This document shows positions 1 through 6,395 of a stretch of DNA of 8,542 bases, in pieces. A program made the position numbers and the translations under genes. The first letter of the stretch is position 1. Every line of letters starts with the position of its first letter. This DNA is from Desulfobacteraceae bacterium (GTDB lineage: Bacteria; Desulfobacterota; Desulfobacteria; Desulfobacterales; UBA11574), in NCBI GenBank assembly GCA_002868985.1, contig PKTV01000490.1, positions 1 through 8,542 of the forward strand, given 5' to 3'. The notes beneath the pieces are model-generated. The model had not been told where the DNA came from. It did not search any database and worked only from the letters and a program-made list of their open reading frames with translations.

Positions 1-442
1 GCTGAGCCCTTGTACTTAACATGATACCCTCAATAATCGGCTGGTTAACCTTTTTGTCTGATTGCCACTTAACAATGAACTTTGCCCCGGGGCCGCCCCT
101 TTTATCAGATACTTTTAACAAATAATGTGTTGATTCAAGCGGCGATAGTTTTAATGGTTGCCTGATATATCTTTCCAATATTTTACCTTTTGAGTCGTAA
201 TAGTCCGCCTTTTGGATGGAAATGGAATATTTCGGGTCTGTATTGCGTATACTTAACATCCCGGAAAGTTCTAAAGCATGAAGCTTAACGCCCGAATAAA
301 CATTGGAATAAATCGAAACGTATACGGTTTCTCCTTTAGAAAGAGGTTCTCCGGCATTTGTATTTCCAACAAAAAACAAAAGAATAAATATCACCAATAC
401 AACACGTTTAATTATAAAAAACACTTCGCTTTTGGTTTCCAT
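1..442 (-). CDS. DUF3124 family secreted protein, C-terminus cut by window edge
   Basis: An open frame runs from an ATG at 440-442 to the left edge with no stop, giving 147 residues. The start is secure: AAAGGAGG (451-458) lies 8 bases upstream. Residues 1-30 look like a signal peptide (K12-R13, a hydrophobic core at 14-26, likely cleavage after N-T-N-A at 27-30), so the protein is probably exported. The mature part matches my memory of DUF3124: VYVSIYSNVY at 40-49, LSIRNTDP at 63-70, DYYDSKG at 80-86, a proline-rich turn around 96-101, and GGPGAKFIVKW at 116-126. The family's function is unknown, and I see no catalytic motif or lipobox. It is separated from the upstream 74-residue gene by 339 bases holding a probable terminator and inverted repeats, so it is likely its own unit. 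The last few tens of residues should lie outside the window. Family assignment is from recognised motifs, not a search. Confidence 0.8.
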   Translation of the reverse strand, partial: METKSEVFFIIKRVVLVIFILLFFVGNTNAGEPLSKGETVYVSIYSNVYSGVKLHALELSGMLSIRNTDPKYSISIQKADYYDSKGKILERYIRQPLKLSPLESTHYLLKVSDKRGGPGAKFIVKWQSDKKVNQPIIEGIMLSTRAQ

Positions 443-497
443 AACACGAACCTCCTTTAAACAGTTACGAACTGAACACTCGTTACTTGTCACTCTT

Positions 498-517
498 AAT
501 GGAGTTTTCACTCCATT
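498..517. repeat. Perfect 8-bp hairpin with 4-base loop
   Basis: AATGGAGT (498-505) and ACTCCATT (510-517) are exact reverse complements around a TTTC loop. The hairpin lies about 55 bases upstream of the DUF3124 start codon, so it would be in the 5' leader or promoter region of that gene. No T-run follows on either strand, which argues against a simple terminator. An operator, an mRNA stem or part of the larger neighbouring repeat are all possible. The bases 505-511 can alternatively pair with 646-652. Confidence 0.6.
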
Positions 518-545
518 GAGATATTACCTGAATTTTGAACAAGTT

Positions 546-631
546 GGAGGCTTTCATATGCAAGACACTTAAGGGCGAAGCCATAGTGAATCTATTGCGA
601 GCCCTTAATAACGCAGCATATGAAAGCCTCC
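546..631. repeat. Nested inverted repeat (16-bp outer arms, 8-bp inner arms)
   Basis: The outer arms, 546-561 and 616-631, are perfect 16-base reverse complements (left arm GGAGGCTTTCATATGC). Inside them TTAAGGGC (569-576) pairs exactly with GCCCTTAA (601-608), and a further four-base stem (583-586 with 592-595) closes the tip. The spacers between outer and inner stems are seven bases on each side, giving a symmetric fold. On a plus-strand RNA the outer stem could extend through 542-545/632-635 using two G-U pairs. There is no open frame and no T-run directly after it. It could be a dispersed REP/MITE-like element, a structured RNA or a protein-binding cruciform; the sequence alone does not decide. 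Confidence 0.75.
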
Positions 632-660
632 GGCTCGCCCTTTGGGTGAAAATTGATGAG

Positions 661-714
661 AAAAAAAGATCATCATCCGATATACCATTCGGGTAAAATG
701 AACGATGATATGAT
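661..714 (-). terminator. Probable Rho-independent terminator after the 74-residue gene
   Basis: On the minus strand an imperfect stem (704-714 pairing with 669-677, with ATCATC/GATGAT as core and a small bulge, plus a short inner CCGA/TCGG pair at 677-680 and 689-692) is followed directly by seven T residues (A7 at 661-667 on the plus strand). It starts 67 bases past the stop of the 74-residue gene. The stem is AT-rich and imperfect, so termination may be partial. Confidence 0.45.
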
Positions 715-781
715 TTTGCTTAAACCCTCTTCAATCAAGTAACCTAAAGATTCTCATTAATTTTCATGCAAGATTCAGGAA

Positions 782-1006
782 TTACTTTTCTTCCATTAGC
801 CCCTTTATTTCCTTTAATTCATTTTCAATGGATTTTATGAAAACACTGTTATGATACGCCATCATAATAAGCTTGACAGATACCAAAAACACACCGGCTT
901 CCAACAAAAGATCCTGAGTTAACCCTTTGGCAAATAATGCCATTATGAATAAAAGAAACGTCACGATAATGACGATCATCGAACCTGTATCAAAATGTTT
1001 TCTCAT
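782..1006 (-). CDS. Small two-helix membrane protein of unknown function
   Basis: 74 residues with an ATG at 1004-1006 and an excellent ribosome binding site, AAGGAAGGG (1014-1022), seven bases upstream, so the start and the gene are credible despite its size. Residues 9-27 form a hydrophobic helix and about 33-50 a second one with an acidic residue at its head (E36) and K45 inside it. Residues 54-74 are highly charged and heptad-like, so a short cytoplasmic coiled coil is likely. I recall similar small proteins (FDTGS near the N-terminus, LLLEAGVFLVSVKLI in helix 2) in other Desulfobacterota, but know no function or family name. It follows nuoN on the same strand after 325 bases and has its own promoter candidate at 1097-1124, so it is probably transcribed separately from the nuo operon. 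Helix 2 with its charged residues leaves a role as a small accessory or scaffold subunit open, but this is speculation. Confidence 0.75.
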   Translation of the reverse strand: MRKHFDTGSMIVIIVTFLLFIMALFAKGLTQDLLLEAGVFLVSVKLIMMAYHNSVFIKSIENELKEIKGLMEEK

Positions 1007-1096
1007 GGAATATCCCTTCCTTGCAGATGTCTCTAAAAATTTATTTCGGCCCGATGCTCCAAAGGCTTTTTAGCAATATCTGGGTGCAAAACTTGA

Positions 1097-1124
1097 ATTA
1101 TAGATATTTATTTTGCCCTGAAAA
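1097..1124 (-). promoter_or_regulatory. Sigma70-like promoter for the 74-residue gene
   Basis: On the minus strand TTTTCA (1119-1124, 4 of 6 matches to the -35 consensus) is followed after 16 bases by a perfect TATAAT -10 box (1097-1102). Transcription would begin near 1090 and give an 80-odd-base leader before the ATG at 1006. It lies just downstream of the GC-rich palindromes, as expected for a unit independent of the nuo operon. Called by eye only. Confidence 0.45.
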
Positions 1125-1136
1125 ACATTGTCCTTC

Positions 1137-1185
1137 CCCGCAATGCGGGTTCTAAGATGGGCCAGGCCTGTCCCGAATTTCGGGG
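1137..1185. repeat. Cluster of three GC-rich palindromes
   Basis: Three inverted repeats lie within 49 bases. CCCGC/GCGGG (1137-1141/1145-1149) surrounds AAT. A 16-base palindrome with one mismatch, GGGCCAGGCCTGTCCC, spans 1159-1174. CCCGA/TCGGG (1172-1176/1180-1184) surrounds ATT. The second and third share the CCC at 1172-1174, so they cannot both form. The outermost CCCCG (1136-1140) can also pair with CGGGG (1181-1185). The block is conspicuously GC-rich in an AT-rich spacer. It does not end in a T-run, so it is not a canonical terminator; a REP-like intergenic element or an mRNA 3'-end stabiliser is possible. Confidence 0.6.
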
Positions 1186-1331
1186 GATTCTTTACGTTAA
1201 AAAAAAGAAGTCATTTATCAAAAGTAAAATGTAAAACAAAACGAATTGGATTTCAAGAGATTGGAAGGCAAGAAATTATCGGTGGAGTTTAATTAAGATC
1301 AGAAAAACGAAACCAAGGACGGTCACAACAG

Positions 1332-2747
1332 CTATATGACAGCGGCAACCGCCTCTTTGGCAACATCCATAAATCCCTGGGGAAAGGTTCCCAGCAGAAT
1401 AATGATGACAATGAAAAAGATGCCGAGAACCGCTGTGGACAACCTGAGATTGAGAGGTGACACCTGGGCATCGACGCCGGTATAGGCCGCCCTGACCATT
1501 TTAAGATAATAAAAGATGCCGAGGCCGCTATTGATCACCGCGAGAATAACCAGGGCATACATATCTTTCTTAATGGCGGCGGTAAAAAGAAACAGCTTTC
1601 CGGTAAAGCCGATGGTCGGTGGAATACCGGCCAGACCAAAGGCGCCGACGGCCAGCGTTAACGCCAGCAGGGGGGATCGTTTATACAGTCCGCCAAGATC
1701 ATCAAAGGTGATGTTTTCCCCCTTGGGCGCCAGGTTGTAGATCACGTAAAAACAAGCCAAATTCATCAGCAGATATCCTGCAATATAATAAATGCCTGAA
1801 AGATACCCGAAGTCAGTGGCGCAAAGGAGACCGATCATGACATAACCGGCATGGGCGATACTGGAGTAAGCCAAAAGACGTTTGATATCGTTCTGCACCA
1901 GGGCTGATAAGTTTCCAAATGTCATGGAGAGTACGGCAAAAACCATCAGAACCCAGGTAAACTGGCCTGCATCGGCCCCTGCCAGGGAGATCAGCCGGAT
2001 CAACAATGCCACGGCACCTATCTTGGGGAGCGTTGCGACAAAACCGGACGTCTCGTTGGCGGCACCCTCGTATACATCCGGCGCCCAAAAGTGCATGGGG
2101 AAAAGTGCCAGTTTGTAAAAGAAACCGCAAAGGAGCATGACAAGACCGATGAGCATAAGGGGTTTATCGAGAATAACGCCGGGTATGATTTTCACGAGAT
2201 CGGCAAGATATGTGGTGTGCGTCATTCCAAAAATATAGCTCATGCCGTAAAGGGATATACCGGATGCCGCAGCCCCGAAAAGAGCGTATTTGATTCCCGC
2301 TTCCATCTGTTTGCGGTAAGCCCCGTGTTTCCGGAAAGGAATCATGATAAAAAGGGCGAAAGAGTGTATTTCAAGAGAAAGTATGATGGTTATCAGCTCC
2401 ACAGCGCTGCTCATGCACATCAGACCGAAAGCACTTAAGGTCATAAAAAGATAGTACTCCGGCCGAAGGGTATTATCAATGCCATAAAGTCCTTTTCCCA
2501 GGTAGATCACGATAAAAAGCCCGAATGTGATGATGACTTTGAACATCTGAGAAAACGCATCCACTCGATACGCATTGAAGAACAGAGATCCCTCCATTCC
2601 ATATGAAGATACGGATACAAGAACGGCTATGGCGGAAAATAGGAGACCTAAAGCTTGCAGGCGAGTCTCTTTTAAATTTGCCAAAGAAGCAAAAAAGAAG
2701 ACCAGAGCCATAAAAATCAATGTCAGTTCGGGTAAAAATAATGTCAT
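1332..2747 (-). CDS. nuoN: NADH-quinone oxidoreductase subunit N
   Basis: Antiporter-like membrane subunit next to the NuoJ/K root of complex I, coupling quinone reduction to proton (or sodium) translocation. From the ATG at 2745-2747 it has 471 residues, close to the usual 470-490, with about 14 hydrophobic helices. The expected ion-path residues are present: E126 in TM5 (LSLEIHSF), K212 in TM7 (FFYKLALFPMHFW), K242 in TM8 (ATLPKIGAVALL) and K384 in TM12 (PPTIGFTGKLF). The NuoN signature DIKRLLAYSSIAHAGY is at about 287-302. An in-frame TTG at 2754-2756 would add three residues, but it abuts the ribosome binding site (TGGA, 2757-2760), which suits the ATG nine bases on. It follows nuoM after a short gap and is the last gene of the operon. 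The C-terminus is normal, so it is intact. Confidence 0.95.
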   Translation of the reverse strand: MTLFLPELTLIFMALVFFFASLANLKETRLQALGLLFSAIAVLVSVSSYGMEGSLFFNAYRVDAFSQMFKVIITFGLFIVIYLGKGLYGIDNTLRPEYYLFMTLSAFGLMCMSSAVELITIILSLEIHSFALFIMIPFRKHGAYRKQMEAGIKYALFGAAASGISLYGMSYIFGMTHTTYLADLVKIIPGVILDKPLMLIGLVMLLCGFFYKLALFPMHFWAPDVYEGAANETSGFVATLPKIGAVALLIRLISLAGADAGQFTWVLMVFAVLSMTFGNLSALVQNDIKRLLAYSSIAHAGYVMIGLLCATDFGYLSGIYYIAGYLLMNLACFYVIYNLAPKGENITFDDLGGLYKRSPLLALTLAVGAFGLAGIPPTIGFTGKLFLFTAAIKKDMYALVILAVINSGLGIFYYLKMVRAAYTGVDAQVSPLNLRLSTAVLGIFFIVIIILLGTFPQGFMDVAKEAVAAVI

Positions 2748-2756
2748 ACCATTCAA

Positions 2757-2760
2757 TCCA
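2757..2760 (-). promoter_or_regulatory. Ribosome binding site that decides the nuoN start
   Basis: TGGA on the minus strand is nine bases from the ATG at 2745-2747 and directly adjacent to the alternative in-frame TTG at 2754-2756. This spacing favours the ATG. The site is short and overlaps the junction after the nuoM stop, so nuoN is probably translated by ribosomes finishing nuoM. Confidence 0.45.
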
Positions 2761-2762
2761 TT

Positions 2763-4361
2763 TTATTTTAGAGACAGTACATGTTTAATCGACTCCCCCA
2801 CCCCGTTCAGCAGTGCATGGTGTTCTCCTGCCGGCATAACATGCCTGCCGGACTCCAGCTGCTGGAGAAGGTGAGTGGTACTGGTATCCATAACTTTTAG
2901 AAAAGGTTCCGGATTCAATCCGATCCAAAAAACAAAGACGGTTAGAAACCCCAGTGTTGCAATCTCTCTGAAATTCAGATCAAACAGATGTGATCTGTCA
3001 CCATGGTGCATATGACCATCTGAATCGGCCCATACCATTTTCTGAACGAGCCTTAGCATATAGGCCGCCGCCAATATCGCGCCAATAACGGCGAACCCGC
3101 CGACAATTTTGTACTTGGAGAATGACGCCAGCAGAACAAGAAACTCTCCCACAAAACTGTTTGTTCCGGGAAATGCCAACGAAGATAGAGAAAATATGAC
3201 CAAAAAGGTCACATAAATCGGCATCACCATCCCCAATGCGCTATTGTCGGATATCTCACGGCTGTGGGTCCGCTCATAGATCATACCCACCAGGATAAAG
3301 AGGGCCCCTGTGGTAATGCCGTGGTTTACCATCTGCAGTATGGCGCCTTTGATACCGACAGTATTTAAAAGAAATATTCCCAGTGTGACAAAGCCCATAT
3401 GGCTCACACTGGAATAGGCGATCAGCCGCTTGACATCGCTTTGGCCAAGGGCAAGGTATCCGCCAAAAATAATCGATATGATTGAAATCGCAATCAAATA
3501 CGGCATACAGTAAAACGTTGCCGCCGGCGCCATGGGGAGGCAAAACCGTAAAAAACCGTAGCCGCCCATTTTAAGCAGGATACTGGCCAGAATAACACTG
3601 CCCGCTGTTGGCGCCTCCACATGAGCTGCAGGAAGCCAGGTGTGAAAGGGCCACATGGGAACCTTTATGGCAAAAGCCAGTGTAAAAGCCCAAAAGATCC
3701 ACATCTGGTAACTGAAACTGAATTGGTGTGCCATTAATTTCGGGATAAAGAAGGTGCCGGTGGTCACATACATCGCGATAATGGCCACAAAGAGAAATAT
3801 GCTTCCAATAAGGGTGTAGAGAAAGAATTTGATGGATGCATAGTCCCTTCGGGGTCCCCCCCAAACAGCAATGAGCAAGTACATGGGAACCAGCATCGCT
3901 TCCCAGAAAATAAAGAAAAGAACGGTATTCAAACTGATGAAAACGCCCACCATGGCGGCTTCCATGAGAAGCAACACACAAATGAATTCTTTGAATCGGT
4001 CCTTGATGTAGGTCCATGAACAGAGAATACAAAGCGGCATCACCAGCGTTGTAAGAAGCACGAGAAGAACACTGATGCCGTCCACACCGAGAACATAATC
4101 GATATTTACAAAAGGAATCCAGTCCCTGAATTCGGCGAACTGATACTTGGCCGTTGTCAGATCAAAATTTGAATAAAGGGGCAAAGAAAGGACCGCTGTG
4201 ATAAGCGTCACCATCAATCCCCAGATTTTCAAGTACCTGTCGCCCCGAATGAAAAGTGTAATCAGTGATCCAACCAACGGAACAGCCACGATAACCGTCA
4301 GAATCGGATAACTTAACGAATTATAGATCAAATATTGTTCCATACAATAGCCGTACTCCAT
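2763..4361 (-). CDS. nuoM: NADH-quinone oxidoreductase subunit M
   Basis: Antiporter-like membrane-arm subunit of complex I. The 532 residues have about 14 hydrophobic helices and all the hallmark charges: E154 in TM5 (FFIFWEAMLVPMYLL), K233 in TM7 (FAIKVPMWPFHTWLP), K264 in TM8 (ILLKMGGYGFLR), H347 in the broken helix (MVNHGITTGALF) and E406 in TM12 (NSFVGEFLVL). The Glu at this last position, where NuoL and NuoN carry Lys, identifies it as NuoM. DVKRLIAYSSVSHMG is at 309-323. A second in-frame ATG at 4341-4343 (526 residues) has GGAG (4356-4359) twelve bases upstream, whereas the first ATG has no clear ribosome binding site, so the true start may be the second. A histidine-rich loop (HMHHGDRSH, 450-458) precedes the last helix, and the tail after about 490 is longer than in short NuoM forms. 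It lies 26 bases after the 589-residue gene, in a spacer containing a 14-base AT palindrome (4374-4387). Confidence 0.95.
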   Translation of the reverse strand: MEYGYCMEQYLIYNSLSYPILTVIVAVPLVGSLITLFIRGDRYLKIWGLMVTLITAVLSLPLYSNFDLTTAKYQFAEFRDWIPFVNIDYVLGVDGISVLLVLLTTLVMPLCILCSWTYIKDRFKEFICVLLLMEAAMVGVFISLNTVLFFIFWEAMLVPMYLLIAVWGGPRRDYASIKFFLYTLIGSIFLFVAIIAMYVTTGTFFIPKLMAHQFSFSYQMWIFWAFTLAFAIKVPMWPFHTWLPAAHVEAPTAGSVILASILLKMGGYGFLRFCLPMAPAATFYCMPYLIAISIISIIFGGYLALGQSDVKRLIAYSSVSHMGFVTLGIFLLNTVGIKGAILQMVNHGITTGALFILVGMIYERTHSREISDNSALGMVMPIYVTFLVIFSLSSLAFPGTNSFVGEFLVLLASFSKYKIVGGFAVIGAILAAAYMLRLVQKMVWADSDGHMHHGDRSHLFDLNFREIATLGFLTVFVFWIGLNPEPFLKVMDTSTTHLLQQLESGRHVMPAGEHHALLNGVGESIKHVLSLK

Positions 4362-4387
4362 CAGCTTAGGTCAAAAATATATTTTTG

Positions 4388-6157
4388 CTAAACAAGCATC
4401 ACCAGAATCAGAATAATAAATGTCAATGCCAGGGCACCGCCGATATAATGCTGGATCTTTCCCGTCATGAGCGATCTCAACCGGTTGCCGCCTTCAACAA
4501 CCCCTCGTGCGGAACCGTCAATGGTCCAGTCGATGCCTTCCCAATCAAACCATGAGATGGCCTTTGCCAGGGCCATGGTTAGTCTTAGCCCGATACTTCT
4601 ATATACATCGTTGATCCAGCTGTCGGATGAAAGCACCGGCCGGGAAGCAAACCGCATGAATACCCTTGCGCCCTTACGATAAAACCAGTCCAGGTCCAGG
4701 TTCATTTTGGGTTTGGGTTTGAGCTTTTTAACCATGATGAAAAAGCCCAGACCGGTGAATCCCAAAAGCTGCATGGTTTCCGCCAGATGATACGAGGTGT
4801 ACGGATGATAGTTAACCGGGAAAGGAAGCATTTTGTAAAGGTACTCCGGGTAGATACCGATGAAAAAGCACAGAAATGCCGCAATGCCCATTGCCAGATT
4901 CATATTCCATGGCGCATCCTTGGCCTTAACACCGGAGTCTTTTCCAAACCATATAAAATAGGGAAGTTTGATTCCCACCGAAAGAAACGTACCTACTGCG
5001 GCAAGGGTCATCATAAGCAATAGGCCGATACGGTGGCTTTCACCGGCTGCAGCGATAATCATCGACTTGCTGACGAACCCGCTGGTAAGGGGAAAGCCCG
5101 AAATGGATATTCCGCCGATAACCGTAAAGATCATGGCCAAGGGCATGCGTTTGTATAACCCGCCAAGCTCATTGAGTTTCGATGTTCCGGTCATTTCCAG
5201 CACTGCGCCGGCACCCATAAAGAGCAAGGCCTTGTATATAATGTGGGCATAAGCATGGGAAATGGCCCCGTTAACGGCCATGGCCGTTCCGATGCCGATA
5301 CCGCAGACCATATACCCCACCTGTGATACGATATGATAGGCAAGAATTCTCCGGGCATCGTTTTCTATAGCAGCGTATCCAACACCGTAAACGGTCATGA
5401 TGGCGCCCAGAATGGCCAGTGCTTCAAATCCCGGAAACCCGCGGGCCAGAACATAAACGGCGGTTTTGGTCGTAAAAGCACACATAAAAACCGCACCGGT
5501 GACGGAAGCTTCCGGATACGCATCGGGCAACCAGGCATGGATCGGCGGAACAGCGGCGTTTAGCATAAAGCCGATCATGATGAGGTAATCGGCAAATGTA
5601 GCGCCGTTTGTCGCAATCTGCACAAAACTTAAATCATGGACATTCTTATACCGCAGAAAAATACCCGCTAAAAGGACCAGTCCGCCGGCAGTATGAACCA
5701 GCAGGTATCTGAAACCGGCGTCTATGGAGCGTCTTTTTTTCCGGTACCAGACCAGAAAGGTTGACGCAAATGCCATCAATTCCCAGAAGATAAACAGCGT
5801 CAGGTAATCACCGCAAAGGGTGACCCCTAAAGATCCGCCTACGTAAAGAAACGCCGCAATATGCTGACCGGTTTCTTTGACATGAAGCCCATATATACAG
5901 CCGATGATCGCCATTATTGTAAAGACGTGAAGAAACACGCGTGTCAGCTGATCCACCCTTCCGAAAACAAGGTCAAACCCCAGATATGACACTTGGCCGA
6001 AGCTGTCCGGCAGCCAGTGGATCAGCGTAAAAGCGATAATCGGGATACCGATAAGCACTGTCTTCTTCAGTTTCTCTCTTTTGTTTAATAAAGGGAGAAG
6101 AACGGCACCCATAAGAAACCAGGTGGTCGGATGAATAAGGACCGTACTACTTATCAT
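4388..6157 (-). CDS. NuoL/MrpD-like antiporter subunit with C-terminal lateral-helix-like extension
   Basis: 589 residues; the ATG at 6155-6157 lies behind AAGGAAG and overlaps the upstream small gene by 11 bases, so the two are probably translationally coupled. Residues 1-475 are a proton-translocating antiporter domain: E126 in TM5 (FIFWELMAF), K231 in TM8 (FTTKTAVYVLAR), H301/H305/K309 in the TM11 region (HAYAHIIYKALLF) and K364 in TM12 (SGFVSKSMI). The TM7 lysine expected before PxHxWLP is Asn here (N200, LNAAVPPIHAWLPDAYPEA). I recall the same Asn in relatives annotated as Na+/H+ antiporter subunit D, so it may be a family trait. Residues 476-565 are amphipathic and charged (LDLDWFYRKGARVF at 487-500), ending in a final hydrophobic helix (571-589). 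This resembles the NuoL lateral helix and its terminal anchor. It is probably part of the complex I membrane arm; a free-standing Mrp antiporter is unlikely since no other Mrp subunits are seen. Confidence 0.88.
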   Translation of the reverse strand: MISSTVLIHPTTWFLMGAVLLPLLNKREKLKKTVLIGIPIIAFTLIHWLPDSFGQVSYLGFDLVFGRVDQLTRVFLHVFTIMAIIGCIYGLHVKETGQHIAAFLYVGGSLGVTLCGDYLTLFIFWELMAFASTFLVWYRKKRRSIDAGFRYLLVHTAGGLVLLAGIFLRYKNVHDLSFVQIATNGATFADYLIMIGFMLNAAVPPIHAWLPDAYPEASVTGAVFMCAFTTKTAVYVLARGFPGFEALAILGAIMTVYGVGYAAIENDARRILAYHIVSQVGYMVCGIGIGTAMAVNGAISHAYAHIIYKALLFMGAGAVLEMTGTSKLNELGGLYKRMPLAMIFTVIGGISISGFPLTSGFVSKSMIIAAAGESHRIGLLLMMTLAAVGTFLSVGIKLPYFIWFGKDSGVKAKDAPWNMNLAMGIAAFLCFFIGIYPEYLYKMLPFPVNYHPYTSYHLAETMQLLGFTGLGFFIMVKKLKPKPKMNLDLDWFYRKGARVFMRFASRPVLSSDSWINDVYRSIGLRLTMALAKAISWFDWEGIDWTIDGSARGVVEGGNRLRSLMTGKIQHYIGGALALTFIILILVMLV

Positions 6158-6395
6158 AATAATCTTCCTTTTTCTCTAACCAGACATGGGAAAGACCTTT
6201 GAAAACAATGATCAGGCCGAGACACCCTATAAGGCCGAATAAGGACCAAAAACCGATGATGGAATCACCAAAGAAATGAGGTGCATGTCTTGCTGCGGAA
6301 AAATCGAATACCACGAAAAGCGCCAGAAAGACAAAAAAGATCCGTTTCAGCATAAGGGAATGCTCATTTAGGTAATTGAGTATACGCAGTAACAT
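6147..6395 (-). CDS. Small two-helix membrane protein between the antiporter subunits
   Basis: 82 residues. The ATG at 6393-6395 overlaps the preceding stop by one base (TAATG), and GGTGGTGAG just upstream serves as ribosome binding site; the 3' end overlaps the next gene by 11 bases. Two hydrophobic helices are seen, about 17-33 and 46-68, joined by a loop with a histidine cluster (RHAPHF, 36-41), and an acidic C-terminal tail ending EDYYDK (77-82). I recall similar small proteins (His-containing loop, a GFxxxFG helix, EDYYD ending) next to antiporter-like subunits in other bacteria, annotated only as hypothetical. No function is known to me. The locked position between two antiporter subunits, with coupling on both sides, suggests an accessory subunit of the same membrane complex. 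Confidence 0.85.
   Translation of the reverse strand: MLLRILNYLNEHSLMLKRIFFVFLALFVVFDFSAARHAPHFFGDSIIGFWSLFGLIGCLGLIIVFKGLSHVWLEKKEDYYDK

Larger units (their letters stand above)
443..781. other. Intergenic region rich in inverted repeats
   Basis: No gene is supported in these 339 bases. Following the minus strand, the region holds a probable terminator for the 74-residue gene (661-714), a nested inverted repeat (546-631), a short perfect hairpin (498-517) and the strong ribosome binding site of the DUF3124 gene (451-458). I found no convincing promoter for the DUF3124 gene. No tRNA- or rRNA-like sequence is seen. Confidence 0.6.
1007..1331. other. Intergenic region between nuoN and the 74-residue gene
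   Basis: No gene is supported in these 325 bases. The part next to nuoN (1190-1331) is AT-rich and has an A8 tract (1199-1206, a T8 on the minus strand) preceded only by a weak five-base AT stem, so I do not call a terminator there. 1137-1185 holds a cluster of GC-rich palindromes. 1097-1124 holds a sigma70-like promoter for the downstream gene, leaving an mRNA leader of about 80 bases. Confidence 0.6.

Noticed and set aside
278..460. Plus-strand 60-codon frame near the left edge.
   Set aside because: It is antisense to the DUF3124 gene, which has recognisable motifs, a signal peptide and a strong ribosome binding site. The plus-strand product looks like random Asn/Lys-rich sequence.
443..781. 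A CRISPR array or tRNA gene in the repeat-rich spacer.
   Set aside because: The repeats are inverted, not direct and regularly spaced, and no tRNA-like cloverleaf or CCA-bearing acceptor stem is seen.
1199..1245. T8 tract on the minus strand after nuoN as an operon terminator.
   Set aside because: Only a five-base AT-rich stem precedes it, with a five-base offset from the T-run. This is too weak to call.
1278..1331. Short hydrophobic reading frame just after the nuoN stop (GTG start, about 16 residues).
   Set aside because: No ribosome binding site, very short, and NuoN already ends in a normal C-terminus, so neither a separate gene nor a frameshifted NuoN tail is supported.
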